A stretch of 64,000 bases of DNA from Yersinia vastinensis (GCF_902726565.1 NZ_CACVAF010000007.1:212964-276963); one strand, 5' to 3'; counted from the first letter of the stretch, positions 1-9,937 are shown. Notes: generated by a model not told the origin, from the letters alone. Numbers and translations are program-made.

Positions 1-397
1 TATCCGCAGACACCTGCACCGGATTGACCAATCCGGCAGCCGTCTGGATCATTGGTAAGCCATTTTCACTCGGTTGAAATTGATAAGGCAGGTTGGGGTA
101 GCGCTGTACGATATCCGCCAAAGAGCGACCCATCATACGTTTGACTGAGCTGATAGTATTGACCGGATCCAGAGCCGCAAAATTACGCGCATTCCAACCG
201 ACGTCAATGCCATTGGGTTGATAATGAACCACTGACGGTAAAAGATCCCGCTGCTGTTCATCTGCCAGCGTTTGCGCTTTACCGCTGCGCACTGTGGCAA
301 CCAATGAGTTGGTGGTACCTAAATCTATTCCTGCGGCCAACCGACGTTGGTGCGGCGCAGCAGTTAAACCAGGCTCACTAATTTGTAATAAGGCCAT
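1..397 (-). CDS. hscA: Fe-S assembly chaperone HscA (5' part only, runs off the left edge)
   Basis: Specialised Hsp70 that works with HscB to release iron-sulfur clusters from the scaffold IscU in the cytosol. Only about the first 132 codons are present. Reading the minus strand from 397 gives an N terminus beginning [10 protein letters not shown], followed by the Hsp70 phosphate-binding motif GIDLGTTNS, as in HscA. It lies 126 bp downstream of hscB in the isc operon order. The C terminus, and presumably fdx and iscX, lie outside the window. Confidence 0.95.
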   Translation of the reverse strand, partial: MALLQISEPGLTAAPHQRRLAAGIDLGTTNSLVATVRSGKAQTLADEQQRDLLPSVVHYQPNGIDVGWNARNFAALDPVNTISSVKRMMGRSLADIVQRYPNLPYQFQPSENGLPMIQTAAGLVNPVQVSAD

Positions 398-523
398 GTT
401 GAGCTTCCATCAATCATGAGTCTAAAAAGTAAAATCTATTTGGCGATATCGCTCTAATAAGAATTAGTCGGGCATTATAGTAATCAATAGATTGAATGTT
501 ATTTATTTTTATCAATCAGGTAC

Positions 524-1048
524 TCAGGAAAAATCGTCAAACAAACGATCTTCCAATTGCTCGACCTGTTGCTGTAATTTATCCAAAAAACGTAATTTTC
601 GGACTGTATCAGCCGCCAGTTCCCACTGTTGCTTACCTAGCTGTTCGATCATCTGCTGACTGCGTGTTTTCGTCATCAGGGCAAGGCGACGACTGAAAGC
701 CGCGAGCTGTTCCTCGGCATCGGGTTTACGTTCGATAGCATCAAGCTCTTCCCGCAGTTCCAATTGCTCCATCAGAAACGCAGTATCACGCATCGTGTGC
801 TGTTCGTTGCTCAAATCAAAACCCTGCAAAGATAGCATATACTCAGCCCGTTTTAATGGATGCTTGAGGGTTTGATAGGCATCATTGATGGTTGCCGCTT
901 GCTGCAAAGAGGCCAAGCGTTCTCGTTCAGGCTGGTTTGCAAAGCGATCAGGATGAAATTGGCGCTGCAATTCTTGATAACGGGCAGTGAGTTGGTTGCC
1001 GTTAATCAGATACTGAGCTGGCAGCCCGAATAATGTAAAATAATCCAT
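524..1048 (-). CDS. hscB: Fe-S assembly co-chaperone HscB (Hsc20)
   Basis: J-domain co-chaperone that binds IscU, delivers it to HscA and stimulates HscA ATPase activity. At 174 residues it is the usual family length. The N-terminal J domain carries the HPD motif at residues 32-34, and the C-terminal half is the helical IscU-binding domain. It lies between iscA and hscA in the conserved isc order, 111 bp downstream of iscA, and is probably expressed from the iscR promoter. Confidence 0.96.
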   Translation of the reverse strand: MDYFTLFGLPAQYLINGNQLTARYQELQRQFHPDRFANQPERERLASLQQAATINDAYQTLKHPLKRAEYMLSLQGFDLSNEQHTMRDTAFLMEQLELREELDAIERKPDAEEQLAAFSRRLALMTKTRSQQMIEQLGKQQWELAADTVRKLRFLDKLQQQVEQLEDRLFDDFS

Positions 1049-1159
1049 AGCATGCTCTGGGAGTTGTCGTGATGACTGAGCTGAGATATAAACAGCTCTC
1101 TGTTAGTCAAGAGAGCTGTATTCGGCATCAAGTGCCTGAGATAGGGGCAAAAACAGCAG

Positions 1160-1483
1160 TCAGACGTTAAAGCTTTCGCCACATCCGCACTCGCTTGAGA
1201 CGTTCGGATTGTTGAACTTAAAGCCTTCGTTTAGCCCTTCTTTGACGAAATCCAATTCAGTCCCGTCAAGATAGACCATGCTTTTGCCGTCGATGATCAC
1301 TTTCACGCCTTTGTCTTCAAAAACGATATCGTCATCGTTCATTTCATCAACAAATTCCAGGACATATGCCATACCGGAACAGCCTGAGGTTCTGACGCCC
1401 AAGCGCAGACCCAAACCCTTACCACGGTGATTTAAAAAGGCGCTGACCCGTTGTGCAGCACTGTCGCTGATTGATATCGACAT
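1160..1483 (-). CDS. iscA: A-type iron-sulfur carrier IscA
   Basis: A-type carrier that accepts Fe or Fe-S clusters and passes them to apo-proteins. It has 107 residues, full length, with the three conserved cysteines of the family: C35 in a SGCSG motif, and C99 and C101 in the C-terminal CGCG motif. It is the fourth gene of the isc operon, 83 bp downstream of iscU. ErpA and SufA are the close paralogues; operon position decides for IscA. Confidence 0.96.
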   Translation of the reverse strand: MSISISDSAAQRVSAFLNHRGKGLGLRLGVRTSGCSGMAYVLEFVDEMNDDDIVFEDKGVKVIIDGKSMVYLDGTELDFVKEGLNEGFKFNNPNVSSECGCGESFNV

Positions 1484-1566
1484 ACACCTTCCTCAACTCT
1501 TGGAAGCCGCCCATATAAGTCATAACACCATACGGGCAAGCTATTCATTAATAACCTATTCTACAA

Positions 1567-1953
1567 CTACTTAGCAGTATGTTTGCTTTTGTAGTCGGCG
1601 ATAGCTGCTTTAATGGCATCTTCAGCCAGAATCGAGCAGTGAATTTTGACTGGCGGTAACTCTAGCTCTTCAGCAATCTGAGTATTTTTGATTGCTTCAG
1701 CTTGATCGAGAGACTTGCCCTTCATCCATTCAGTTACCAGCGAGCTGGAAGCAATAGCAGAGCCGCAACCATAAGTCTTAAAACGCGCATCTTCGATGAT
1801 GCCAGCGTCGTTGACTTTGATCTGCAATTTCATAACGTCACCACAAGCAGGTGCGCCAACCATGCCACTGCCGATGGTAGGATCTTCGTTGTCGAATGAT
1901 CCAACGTTGCGTGGGTTTTCGTAATGATCGATTACTTTTTCACTGTAAGCCAT
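1567..1953 (-). CDS. iscU: Fe-S cluster scaffold protein IscU
   Basis: Scaffold on which IscS-derived sulfur and iron are assembled into a [2Fe-2S] cluster. It has 128 residues with the ligand cysteines C37, C63 and the one at about 106, the conserved aspartate D39, and the LPPVK segment (about residues 99-103) recognised by HscA. A spacing of 30 bp from iscS suggests cotranscription and coordinated translation. Confidence 0.97.
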   Translation of the reverse strand: MAYSEKVIDHYENPRNVGSFDNEDPTIGSGMVGAPACGDVMKLQIKVNDAGIIEDARFKTYGCGSAIASSSLVTEWMKGKSLDQAEAIKNTQIAEELELPPVKIHCSILAEDAIKAAIADYKSKHTAK

Positions 1954-1983
1954 GTGATTGCTCCTGATTCTTAAAGTCTGGAA

Positions 1984-3213
1984 TTAATGGTGAGACCATT
2001 CAATGCTGCTGATATCCACGCCCTGTTTGAACATATCCCACAATGGTGATAAGTCACGCAGACGGCCAATGGATTTACGTACCAGCGCAATGGCGTAGTC
2101 GATCTCTTCTTCTGTGGTGAAACGCCCCAGCGAAAAACGGATTGAACTGTGAGCCAGTTCGTCGTTCATCCCTAATGCACGCAACACATAAGAAGGTTCC
2201 AGACTCGCGGAGGTACAGGCAGAACCGGATGAAACTGCCAGATCTTTCAGTGCCATAATGAGCGATTCACCTTCAACATAGTTGAAGCTGACGTTAAGAA
2301 TGCCGGGTGCGCCATTCTCCAAATCGCCATTCAGGTAAACTTCTTCAATATCTTTAAAACCGTTCCACAGACGATCACGCAGTGTACGCAGGCGTGCTGC
2401 TTCGCTTGCCATTTCTTCTTTGGCGATACGGTATGCTTCACCCATACCAACAATCTGGTGTACTGGCAAAGTACCAGAACGCATGCCGCGCTCATGACCA
2501 CCACCATGCTGCTGTGCTTCAATGCGGATACGAGGTTTGCGGCGAACATAGAGTGCGCCAATCCCCATCGGACCATAGACTTTGTGGGCAGAGAAAGACA
2601 TTAAATCGACTTTCAGTTTGCTCAGGTCAATCGGTAATTTACCAACACTTTGAGTCGCATCGACGTGGAAAATGATCCCGCGACTGCGGCACATTTCGCC
2701 AATTTCAGCGATATCCTGAACCACACCGATTTCATTATTCACATGCATGATGGAAACCAGAATGGTGTCTTCACGCATTGCAGCTTCTAAGTCTTTCAGG
2801 TTGATAATACCGTTAGACAATGGTGCCAGATAAGTCACTTCGAAGCCTTCACGCTCCAATTGGCGACAGGTATCCAGCACTGCTTTATGTTCGGTCTTAC
2901 AGGTGATGATGTGCTTGCCTTTCTTCTGATAGAAGTTGGCCGCACCTTTAATAGCGAGGTTATCAGACTCAGTTGCACCAGAGGTGAAAACGATTTCGCG
3001 AGGGTCAGCCCCCACTAATTCAGCAATCTGATTACGTGCAATATCAACAGCTTCTTCTGCTTGCCAGCCGAACTTATGAGAACGAGAGGCAGGGTTACCG
3101 AAGATACCGTCCATCGTCATATACTGCATCATTTTTTCAGCGACACGAGGATCTACCGGGGTCGTTGCTGCATAATCCAGATAGATCGGTGTCTTTACTT
3201 TTGATTCGGTCAT
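1984..3213 (-). CDS. iscS: Cysteine desulfurase IscS
   Basis: PLP enzyme that converts cysteine to alanine and hands the sulfur as a persulfide to IscU, and to tRNA thiolation and cofactor pathways. The PLP lysine lies in SAHKVYG (about residue 211) and the persulfide cysteine in [10 protein letters not shown] (about residue 333). The 409-residue reading is five residues longer than E. coli IscS, because the position of the usual initiator reads as valine (GTA codon). The ATG at 3213 has a GGAG ribosome site about 10 bp upstream and is the only good start. Second gene of the isc operon. Confidence 0.96.
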   Translation of the reverse strand: MTESKVKTPIYLDYAATTPVDPRVAEKMMQYMTMDGIFGNPASRSHKFGWQAEEAVDIARNQIAELVGADPREIVFTSGATESDNLAIKGAANFYQKKGKHIITCKTEHKAVLDTCRQLEREGFEVTYLAPLSNGIINLKDLEAAMREDTILVSIMHVNNEIGVVQDIAEIGEMCRSRGIIFHVDATQSVGKLPIDLSKLKVDLMSFSAHKVYGPMGIGALYVRRKPRIRIEAQQHGGGHERGMRSGTLPVHQIVGMGEAYRIAKEEMASEAARLRTLRDRLWNGFKDIEEVYLNGDLENGAPGILNVSFNYVEGESLIMALKDLAVSSGSACTSASLEPSYVLRALGMNDELAHSSIRFSLGRFTTEEEIDYAIALVRKSIGRLRDLSPLWDMFKQGVDISSIEWSHH

Positions 3214-3266
3214 TGCTCTTATGCTCCGTACATCACTTCCAAAACGTAAAATTCCGCAGATTCTGC

Positions 3267-3761
3267 TTATGCGCGCAGATTGACGTTAATCGTCTCTTGC
3301 GGTCGGCCATTAGCCGTACGGCGCGTATCGTTATTTTGACGATCCGCAACCTCAAGAATATCTTGGTTATTAACCAGTTCTGCCAACGTGATGTTGTTAA
3401 GGAAGCTGCTAATACGCTCGCTCAAATCACGCCATAAGGTATGAGTCAGGCAACGATCGCCACCTTGACACCCTTCTTTACCCTGACAGCGGGTAGCATC
3501 GACAGATTCGTCAACGGCGGTGATCACTGCACCGACCGCGATTGCTGATGCATCTTTACCCAGCAGGTAACCGCCACCTGGACCACGAACGCTGGCAACT
3601 AAGCCATTTTTGCGTAACCGTGAAAAAAGCTGTTCCAAGTAGGATAATGAAATCCCCTGACGCTCAGAAATATCTGCCAGAGGAACTGGCCCGTCCTGGG
3701 AATGTAATGCCACATCAAGCATGGCGGTCACGGCATAACGGCCTTTGGAAGTCAGTCTCAT
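3267..3761 (-). CDS. iscR: Fe-S cluster regulator IscR
   Basis: Rrf2-family winged-helix regulator that binds a [2Fe-2S] cluster and represses the isc operon when cluster supply is sufficient. From the ATG at 3761 it is 164 residues, matching the family. The open frame continues 21 codons upstream without homology. The cluster ligands C92, C98 and C104 (C-x5-C-x5-C) and H107 are present, and the helix-turn-helix occupies about residues 25-60. It is the first gene of the operon and lies directly behind two IscR boxes, so autoregulation is expected. Confidence 0.96.
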   Translation of the reverse strand: MRLTSKGRYAVTAMLDVALHSQDGPVPLADISERQGISLSYLEQLFSRLRKNGLVASVRGPGGGYLLGKDASAIAVGAVITAVDESVDATRCQGKEGCQGGDRCLTHTLWRDLSERISSFLNNITLAELVNNQDILEVADRQNNDTRRTANGRPQETINVNLRA

Positions 3762-3803
3762 AGCTAAAGTTACCTGTTGGTGAAAACAAGCCAGAATTCT
3801 GAC

Positions 3804-3853
3804 ATTCTTGAGTGTTTTAGTCAACTATTTAACCTAGTGATTCACTCAAGTAT
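3804..3853 (-). promoter_or_regulatory. Two tandem type 1 IscR operators and isc promoter
   Basis: Reading the minus strand, two abutting 25-bp sites (3829-3853 and 3804-3828) both fit the type 1 IscR pattern ATA-SYY-GACT-RWWWY-AGTC. The proximal site overlaps a -35 hexamer TTGACT (3819-3824), followed after 17 bp by CAGAAT (3796-3801) as a possible -10. This is the arrangement expected for cluster-dependent repression of iscR by its own product. The motif match is seen; binding is inferred. Confidence 0.8.
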
Positions 3854-3917
3854 TATTGACTGATTCCATTTTCAACAATATCAATTAGTTTTCATAATAA
3901 CCAATTGATATAAAGCA

Positions 3918-4691
3918 TTATTTTTTGTCGTTTTGCGCGTTGGTATCTGTGCCACGCTGTGGGTATTTATCTTGTTTTTCAATGGATGTCAGCATCCCAC
4001 GCAGGATATTAAGCTCCTGTGCCTCTGGTCGTGCACGTGTAAACAGACGGCGCAATTTACTCATAATCTGGCCCGGATGTGCCTGACGGATAAAACCAGT
4101 GTGGGATAAAACTTGCTCCAGATGCAGATAGAAACGCTCCAGATCATCCACGAGTGGATAAGGTGCTTCCTCTTCTTCTACTCTCGGTGCTGCGGCTTGC
4201 TGGCGATCAAGGAATGCCACCCGGACTTCATAGGCTAATATTTGTACTGCCATCGCCAGATTCAATGAGCTGTATTCTGGGTTTGCCGGGATAGCTACGT
4301 GATAATGACATTTTTGCAGCTCCTCGTTAGTGAGGCCCACGCGTTCACGGCCAAACACTAGCGCAACAGGAGCATGCTCTGCTTCGCGTGCACTGCGAAC
4401 ACCGCATTCACGCGGCTCTAGCATCGGCCAAGGCAATGTGCGAGAACGAGCGCTGGTGCCAACCACCAAGCTGCATCCTGCCAACGCGTCATCTAAGGTC
4501 TCAACAATAGTGGCATTGCCAATCACATCACTGGCACCAGCGGAGAGCGCAATCGCTTGAGAATCCGGTTTTACCAAAGGATTGACCAGATACAAATTGG
4601 TTAATCCCATTGTTTTCATGGCCCTGGCTGTTGAACCCATATTGCCGGTGTGTGAGGTCTCAACCAAAACGATACGAATATTGTGTAACAT
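3918..4691 (-). CDS. trmJ: tRNA (cytidine/uridine-32-2'-O)-methyltransferase TrmJ
   Basis: SPOUT-class methyltransferase that 2'-O-methylates position 32 of tRNAs using S-adenosylmethionine. It is 257 residues, close to the family length. The N-terminal domain begins with [20 protein letters not shown], the classical TrmH/SpoU entry, and contains the knot segments NLAMAVQI and [11 protein letters not shown]. The C-terminal 80 residues form the helical extension typical of TrmJ. It sits between the isc operon and divergent suhB, as in E. coli. Confidence 0.95.
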   Translation of the reverse strand: MLHNIRIVLVETSHTGNMGSTARAMKTMGLTNLYLVNPLVKPDSQAIALSAGASDVIGNATIVETLDDALAGCSLVVGTSARSRTLPWPMLEPRECGVRSAREAEHAPVALVFGRERVGLTNEELQKCHYHVAIPANPEYSSLNLAMAVQILAYEVRVAFLDRQQAAAPRVEEEEAPYPLVDDLERFYLHLEQVLSHTGFIRQAHPGQIMSKLRRLFTRARPEAQELNILRGMLTSIEKQDKYPQRGTDTNAQNDKK

Positions 4692-4754
4692 ACAAACTCT
4701 AAAGATAACGGGGAATCACCATATCTTAACACAGACATAGGCATTTATCAGATC

Positions 4755-4770
4755 CCCTGCTATACTATGC
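4755..4770 (+). promoter_or_regulatory. Probable suhB promoter (extended -10)
   Basis: An extended -10 element TGCTATACT (4758-4766) lies about 44 bp upstream of the suhB ATG in the 118-bp divergent gap between trmJ and suhB. No good -35 is visible at the usual spacing, which fits an extended -10 promoter. Inference from sequence only. Confidence 0.5.
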
Positions 4771-4809
4771 GCCGTTTCTCGTTCTTTAACATCCTAGTGG
4801 AAGATACCC

Positions 4810-5613
4810 ATGCATCCGATGCTGACTATCGCCATACGCGCTGCGCGTAAGGCCGGTAACCTGATTGCCAAAAATTATGAAACCCCGGACGCTGTCGAAG
4901 CGAGCCAAAAAGGCAGTAATGACTTTGTTACTAACGTTGATCGTGAAGCAGAGCGCCTAATCGTTGAGATTATCCGTAAATCTTACCCGAAACATACCAT
5001 TATTGGTGAAGAGTGCGGTGAGTTAGAAGGCGAAGACAAAGATGTACAATGGGTTATTGATCCACTGGATGGCACTACTAACTTCATCAAACGTCTTCCT
5101 CATTTCGCTGTTTCTATTGCAGTACGCATCAAAGGCCGTACTGAAGTTGCCGTTGTTTATGACCCAATGCGTAACGAACTGTTTACGGCGACTCGCGGTC
5201 AAGGCGCTCAGTTAAATGGTTATCGTCTGCGTGGTACCAACGCGAAAGATTTAGACGGCACTATTCTGGCAACCGGCTTCCCATTCAAAGTTAAACAACA
5301 CGCACCAGCTTACATTCGTGTCGTGGGCAAACTGTTTGAACAATGTGCAGATTTCCGCCGCACCGGTTCTGCGGCACTGGATCTAGCCTATGTGGCAGCA
5401 GGTCGCGTAGATGGTTTCTTCGAGATCGGTTTAAAACCTTGGGATTTTGCTGGGGGCGAGCTGTTAGTGCGTGAGTCTGGTGGTATCGTGACTGACTTCG
5501 TTGGTGGCCATAACCATTTCAGCTCAGGAAATATTGTTGCCGGTAACCCACGCGTTGTAAAAACCATCCTTAGCGAAATAAGAGATGAACTCAGTGATGC
5601 ATTGAAACGTTAA
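4810..5613 (+). CDS. suhB: Inositol-1-monophosphatase / antitermination factor SuhB
   Basis: Mg-dependent phosphatase of the inositol monophosphatase family. In E. coli SuhB also acts with Nus factors in rRNA antitermination. At 267 residues it carries the metal-site residues E67 and E68 (GEE) and the DPLDGTTNF signature with D84 and D87, plus the C-terminal WDFAGGELLVRESGG motif. A GGAAG ribosome site precedes the ATG. The gene is monocistronic, with its own terminator just downstream. Confidence 0.96.
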   Translation: MHPMLTIAIRAARKAGNLIAKNYETPDAVEASQKGSNDFVTNVDREAERLIVEIIRKSYPKHTIIGEECGELEGEDKDVQWVIDPLDGTTNFIKRLPHFAVSIAVRIKGRTEVAVVYDPMRNELFTATRGQGAQLNGYRLRGTNAKDLDGTILATGFPFKVKQHAPAYIRVVGKLFEQCADFRRTGSAALDLAYVAAGRVDGFFEIGLKPWDFAGGELLVRESGGIVTDFVGGHNHFSSGNIVAGNPRVVKTILSEIRDELSDALKR

Positions 5614-5640
5614 TTCCACGCGAATAATAGTTTCAAATCA

Positions 5641-5673
5641 AAAGCCAGTCAGGGTCAACCGACTGGCTTTTTT
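5641..5673 (+). terminator. Rho-independent terminator after suhB
   Basis: A GC-rich hairpin with arms AAAGCCAGTC and GACTGGCTTT, followed by a T-run, begins 27 bp after the suhB stop. The A-run before it may let it also serve the opposite-strand transporter gene that ends at 5685. Confidence 0.85.
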
Positions 5674-5684
5674 GTGGGGGAAAT

Positions 5685-6701
5685 TTAGCGCCCAAAGGGC
5701 CGAATGCCACCGATGAAGTCCGGCTGACTGGAGAAATAAAGCAGTATCCCGGCAAACAGCAAGATGATGCCGCCAGTGAGAGCCAATGTGCCCCATGCTA
5801 TTGCCCCCCAGGCCGCAGGTGCCCTATCACGGCTTAAGCGCACCGCCAGCCGCCGTGCATAGTGGACGAACAGGGCTAATAACGAAATAGTTAATGATGT
5901 TCCTATTGCCATGGCGATGGCTGACAAAATTCCCCACCAGTAAACACCAAGCACCTTGGAAAATAACAGCACCATAATTGCGCCAGAACAAGGCCGCATT
6001 CCCATTGCCAGAATAATCGCCAGACGGGTGCGCCAATCATCCCCCGCTTGTAGCTCTTGGGTGCTCGGCATATGGCGATGCCCACAGCCGCAGTTATCAC
6101 TGTGAACATGATCTGCACTCAAAGGCTGTATTTGCTGGATATTCATTTTTTGCGGTTTTAATCTTTTTATCTGTAGATAAAGCCGCTTTATCGCTCGCAA
6201 GCACAACAAAATCCCCAGCGCGATAACCAGCAGAAAGCTGCCTTTTTCCAACCAGAAGCTGCTTTGGTGTAAATAGCGAGAGGAAAGTCGCAATATACCC
6301 AATAGCACCGTCACCAGCAGAATCGCCACCCCGCCTTGCAGTACTGATGCAGCAAAAGTGAGCTTTAAACTGCTTTTTAACTGGGCAGGATGAGTCGCTA
6401 AATAGGTCACGATCACCACTTTTCCATGCCCTGGCCCCATCGCATGCAGCACACCATAAATCAGGCTAAACACCATTAACGCTAACCCTGTCTGATGCGG
6501 ATTAACTTTAACTTGTTGTAGTAACTGTGCCATCTGCTGATGCATGCTTTTTTGCCAAACTACAGTCTTGAACAGCAACTCCGGCCAATAGAGCCATGCA
6601 ACATAACCGCCGCCGGCCAAGAACACCAAAAATAGCAACAATGGCCATAAATTAACTAACCAGTGCCGAGGCCGTGAAACCGCAGAGATCCCTACTGACA
6701 T
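5685..6701 (-). CDS. NicO-family metal transporter, ZevB-like
   Basis: Integral membrane protein of the NicO (RcnA/NixA-related) family, 338 residues, with about six or more transmembrane segments. Metal-handling features are H86 followed by GPGHGK (89-94), a histidine/cysteine-rich cytosolic loop (about 197-210, including CGCGHRH) and GMRPCSGA (about 234-241). It overlaps the upstream DUF1007 gene by 10 bp, so the two are translationally linked. The same pairing is ZevAB, a zinc uptake system in Haemophilus influenzae. The metal could instead be nickel or cobalt, but the Zur-like box upstream favours zinc. Confidence 0.8.
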   Translation of the reverse strand: MSVGISAVSRPRHWLVNLWPLLLFLVFLAGGGYVAWLYWPELLFKTVVWQKSMHQQMAQLLQQVKVNPHQTGLALMVFSLIYGVLHAMGPGHGKVVIVTYLATHPAQLKSSLKLTFAASVLQGGVAILLVTVLLGILRLSSRYLHQSSFWLEKGSFLLVIALGILLCLRAIKRLYLQIKRLKPQKMNIQQIQPLSADHVHSDNCGCGHRHMPSTQELQAGDDWRTRLAIILAMGMRPCSGAIMVLLFSKVLGVYWWGILSAIAMAIGTSLTISLLALFVHYARRLAVRLSRDRAPAAWGAIAWGTLALTGGIILLFAGILLYFSSQPDFIGGIRPFGR

Positions 6702-7357
6702 TGCACTGTGACCCGCTGTGCAAATTGTTTCCCAAGTTCCATATCTTCTCCTGGTGAATCACTCTTATCCAATGACAGCGCATAAGCCTGTAATGAAGCA
6801 TTCGGATTTGGTGTAAATAGGGTTAATTTACAGTTTTTCTCCATTTCGGCCGATAACCTGACCGCTTTATCTTCGGCATATGTCATATCCACAAAGTAGG
6901 TAGGATCGTATGTCGAGATAATAAAAGGCTTTCCGACTAAGGGTTGCGGTTCCGCCAATGGCAAAACAAACGTCAATACAGCCTGATGGCCCTTACGGGA
7001 CAGATGATATTCTGTCGGCAAATTTTTATATTTCACCGGATGACCATCCCGGTAAATATCGGTGAAATAATGTTGTCCAAGCACGTTGGCCATAACTTCG
7101 GCCGCCAGTTTTTTCCAGATTTCAGAATCACTTTTGGCATTTTCTGCGTCATACAGCAGATCTGCAGACGTCATTTCATCCATCGTCCATACCATTTTTA
7201 TTCCCACCAGCGTCTCTTTTTCACTGATGAAAGTCGCATCCATATCGATAAAGCTATGCGGATGAGCCTCTACTAACTGGCTATAAATCAAAGCACCGCC
7301 AGCGAACAGCATGGCTATCAGCCGTTTAATGACAGATGACGTGTTATAACATAACAT
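6692..7357 (-). CDS. DUF1007 periplasmic protein, ZevA-like
   Basis: Exported protein of the DUF1007 family, the periplasmic partner of the NicO permease encoded next. It has 221 residues. The signal peptide has KR in the n-region and a hydrophobic stretch ending before HPHSF, a potential metal-binding N terminus on the mature protein. The start is uncertain. The ATG at 7357 has AAGGA about 13 bp upstream but lies on the edge of a Zur-like box. An ATG at 7312 would start after that box but gives a signal peptide without positive charges. Confidence 0.75.
   Translation of the reverse strand: MLCYNTSSVIKRLIAMLFAGGALIYSQLVEAHPHSFIDMDATFISEKETLVGIKMVWTMDEMTSADLLYDAENAKSDSEIWKKLAAEVMANVLGQHYFTDIYRDGHPVKYKNLPTEYHLSRKGHQAVLTFVLPLAEPQPLVGKPFIISTYDPTYFVDMTYAEDKAVRLSAEMEKNCKLTLFTPNPNASLQAYALSLDKSDSPGEDMELGKQFAQRVTVQCQ
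7342..7356 (-). promoter_or_regulatory. Zur-like operator at the zevAB start
   Basis: The minus strand reads TGTTATGTTATAACA, matching the enterobacterial Zur core TGTTATANTATAACA at 13 of 14 defined positions. It overlaps a TATAAC hexamer that could serve as -10. Repression by Zur under zinc sufficiency is an inference. Confidence 0.55.
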
Positions 7358-7505
7358 ACGTGAATCAATCCTTGGAAATTCCGCGATAACTGTGATGTAA
7401 GTTGTAAGTCGATGTAAAAGCCTCTGACTTCAGTAAACCGAATAGAATCTCTTTTGCTATGCTTAATAATGATGAATAACAACAGAATCCATCACAGAAG
7501 GTTAT

Positions 7506-8783
7506 ATGCGCTTGGACACGTCTACTGTGCCCCAGTTACTTGATCAACCACTATCCGGTCAACAACGCCGTTGTCATATGTTACTGATGCTATTTATGCC
7601 TGCATGCACAGTAAAACTGGACACGATCAGCCAATTTAATGGCGTCGAACTGCCAACTACCCGGCAAGATATAGCCGAGGTTGCCAATGAAATCCAGCGT
7701 TTCTACCATTTGCAGCTCAATAGCGATAACCACTGTTTGATTCAGGGTAGCCGGCTCGACAAAAGGCTCTGCTTTATCCATTGGCTGCGCCGTGGGCTAC
7801 GCTATTGTCCTCAGTTTGTTGAGCACTATTTTGCCCCCAGTTTATATGATGCTTTATCATGGAGTAACCCTCTGATATCTGAGGATTTGCCCCATATTAT
7901 CAGCCAATGTGAACCTTTTCTTAATCGCCAACTCAATGAGAAAGATCGTCAGTTTTTGCAACTGTATTTGGCCTATTGCGCTTGGGAAAACCGCCAGCAA
8001 GTTCTCCCTGAACTGACGCCCCCTCAGCGCCAGTGGCTAACCCGCAAGCCAGCATTAACTGCAGCAGACAATTTATTTCATTCATTTAATCCGTTGTTAG
8101 GTAACCCCCTCGATACCATTGAACGGGATGTACTCATTCTGATGCTAACAATGATTAAGGCACACAGTTATCACAGTACTCAATCAGCGGAAGATTCGCG
8201 ATTGATCAAGGCTATCGACCAGTTAGTCACGCGTTTTCAACAGCTTTCCGGTATGACTTTAGGCCGTAATGATATGTTGATGAACCAGCTTTTTGCTCAT
8301 CTGGCTCCCGCAATTGAACGCTGTTATTTCAATATCGGCATTGATAATTCATTACTGGAAGAAGTCATCCGTAAATACCCTCGGCTACTGCGCACCACCC
8401 AACAAGCTTTGGCAGATTTTGAGCAGGAATACCAGATTCAATTCTCGGTTGATGAAGTTGGCCTGATTGCAATCAGTTTTGGTGCCTGGTTAATGCAGGA
8501 GAATGCATTACAGGAAAAGCAGATTTTATTGCTGACGCGGAATAACCCGGCATTGGAAGAGCAAGTCGAGCAACAGATTCGTGAGTTGACACTCTTGCCG
8601 TTGCACATTAAATACTTGCCCTATGGGACGTATTTGCAATCCGGCGCCCCTGCAGGGACTGCCGTGGTACTAACTCCATACGCCGTGCAGCAACCTGAAT
8701 CAACCCCTCCGCTGATTCAGGTATTATTACCGCTGACAACACAACAACATGAACAATTACGCCATTTATTGGCGTTACCCTAG
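7506..8783 (+). CDS. csiE: Stationary phase-inducible protein CsiE
   Basis: CsiE is a stationary-phase-induced protein of unknown biochemical role; in E. coli it depends on RpoS and cAMP-CRP. The protein has 425 residues, and its C-terminal part (about 280-345, including RKYPRLLRTTQQALADFE) resembles a PRD regulatory domain. A -10-like TATGCT at 7458-7463 could suit RpoS. It is convergent with hcaT and overlaps it by 4 bp; the csiE-hcaT pair is also adjacent in E. coli. No DNA-binding function can be proven from the sequence. Confidence 0.88.
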   Translation: MRLDTSTVPQLLDQPLSGQQRRCHMLLMLFMPACTVKLDTISQFNGVELPTTRQDIAEVANEIQRFYHLQLNSDNHCLIQGSRLDKRLCFIHWLRRGLRYCPQFVEHYFAPSLYDALSWSNPLISEDLPHIISQCEPFLNRQLNEKDRQFLQLYLAYCAWENRQQVLPELTPPQRQWLTRKPALTAADNLFHSFNPLLGNPLDTIERDVLILMLTMIKAHSYHSTQSAEDSRLIKAIDQLVTRFQQLSGMTLGRNDMLMNQLFAHLAPAIERCYFNIGIDNSLLEEVIRKYPRLLRTTQQALADFEQEYQIQFSVDEVGLIAISFGAWLMQENALQEKQILLLTRNNPALEEQVEQQIRELTLLPLHIKYLPYGTYLQSGAPAGTAVVLTPYAVQQPESTPPLIQVLLPLTTQQHEQLRHLLALP

Positions 8784-9937
8784 CTGGCGAGATCCTCGGG
8801 TGTCGCAACGACTCGCGGTCGGATAAACAGCGCGGGGATAACAATCAATGCCATGACCCAGAATACTCCGCCCTGATAATGCTCAAACAGGAAACCTGAA
8901 ATAACCGTCATCACCGCAATCCCTCCCCCCATCGCCAGAGCAGAGTAAACCGACTGCAAGCGGATAACATCCGGCCCTCGTCGGGCAGCAATAAAGCGCA
9001 TTGCGGCCAAATGGCAAACGGTGAACGAACCACAATGCAGGATTTGAATCAAAATAAGCCATGGCAACTCAGTTGTTGAGGCCATCAGGCTCCAACGAAT
9101 AATGCCACTGATGGCGGAAAGCAGTAACAGGCTGCGGGCAGTCCAGCGGCGGAAAAGAACATTACTGAAGGCAAAGACCAAAATCTCGGCCACAACGCCT
9201 AACGACCATAAATAACCGATGGTGGCGGCGGAGTAGCCCGCGTCTTTCCAGTAAATAGAGCTAAAACTGTAATAACCCGCATGTGCGCCCTGCAATAAAG
9301 TGACGCAGAGTAAAAAACGCCAGACTTGCGGCTCAGACAGCAATTCTTTCCAGCGAGTCGCTGCAACATCACGGTGCTTAATTTCCCCCTGTGGCATCAC
9401 GCTTGGCTTCAGCAATGCTCCCAACAACATAGCGGACACACCGAAAAGTAAGCTGTAAAGAATGGCCGGATGGCCCCAAACAGAGACCAGTTTCCCCGTC
9501 AGCGCAGAGCCAATCACGAAAGCAAGTGACCCCCACAACCGGACTTTACCGTAATCCATGGTTATCTGTTTTTGCCAAGTGGCTGCCAGCGCATCAGTCA
9601 ATGGCACTAATGGGCCAAAAAACAGGTTAAAGCCAGCAATAATCACCATCAACCAGGCCCAGCCATTGCCAAACCAAAAACCAACAGCAAAAGCCAATGT
9701 CAGCAAGGCCAAGATACGGATGGCCGTCACCAAATAGGAGGGGTCTTTAACACTCGGAGCAATAATTAGGCTGCCGAGAAAGCGGGAAATTAATCCGGCG
9801 CCCAGCAAAATACCAATAGTTTCAGGTGGTATCCCTTCCCCTTGCAACCAGATGCCCCAAAAAGGCAGGAAAATGCCATAAGAAAAGAAATAGGTGAAAT
9901 AGCTGAGCGACAGCCAGCGTGTTGATTGCAATACCAT
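8780..9937 (-). CDS. hcaT: MFS transporter HcaT (3-phenylpropionate transporter family)
   Basis: Twelve-segment major facilitator superfamily permease, 385 residues, of the phenylpropionate/proton symporter family (YcaD/HcaT/LacY-like). Hydrophobic helices cover nearly the whole length. An excellent ribosome site GGAGGG lies 6 bp before the ATG. It is an orphan here: no hca dioxygenase genes are nearby in the window, so the real substrate is open. The name rests on similarity and on the csiE-hcaT pairing. Confidence 0.85.
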   Translation of the reverse strand: MVLQSTRWLSLSYFTYFFSYGIFLPFWGIWLQGEGIPPETIGILLGAGLISRFLGSLIIAPSVKDPSYLVTAIRILALLTLAFAVGFWFGNGWAWLMVIIAGFNLFFGPLVPLTDALAATWQKQITMDYGKVRLWGSLAFVIGSALTGKLVSVWGHPAILYSLLFGVSAMLLGALLKPSVMPQGEIKHRDVAATRWKELLSEPQVWRFLLCVTLLQGAHAGYYSFSSIYWKDAGYSAATIGYLWSLGVVAEILVFAFSNVLFRRWTARSLLLLSAISGIIRWSLMASTTELPWLILIQILHCGSFTVCHLAAMRFIAARRGPDVIRLQSVYSALAMGGGIAVMTVISGFLFEHYQGGVFWVMALIVIPALFIRPRVVATPEDLAS

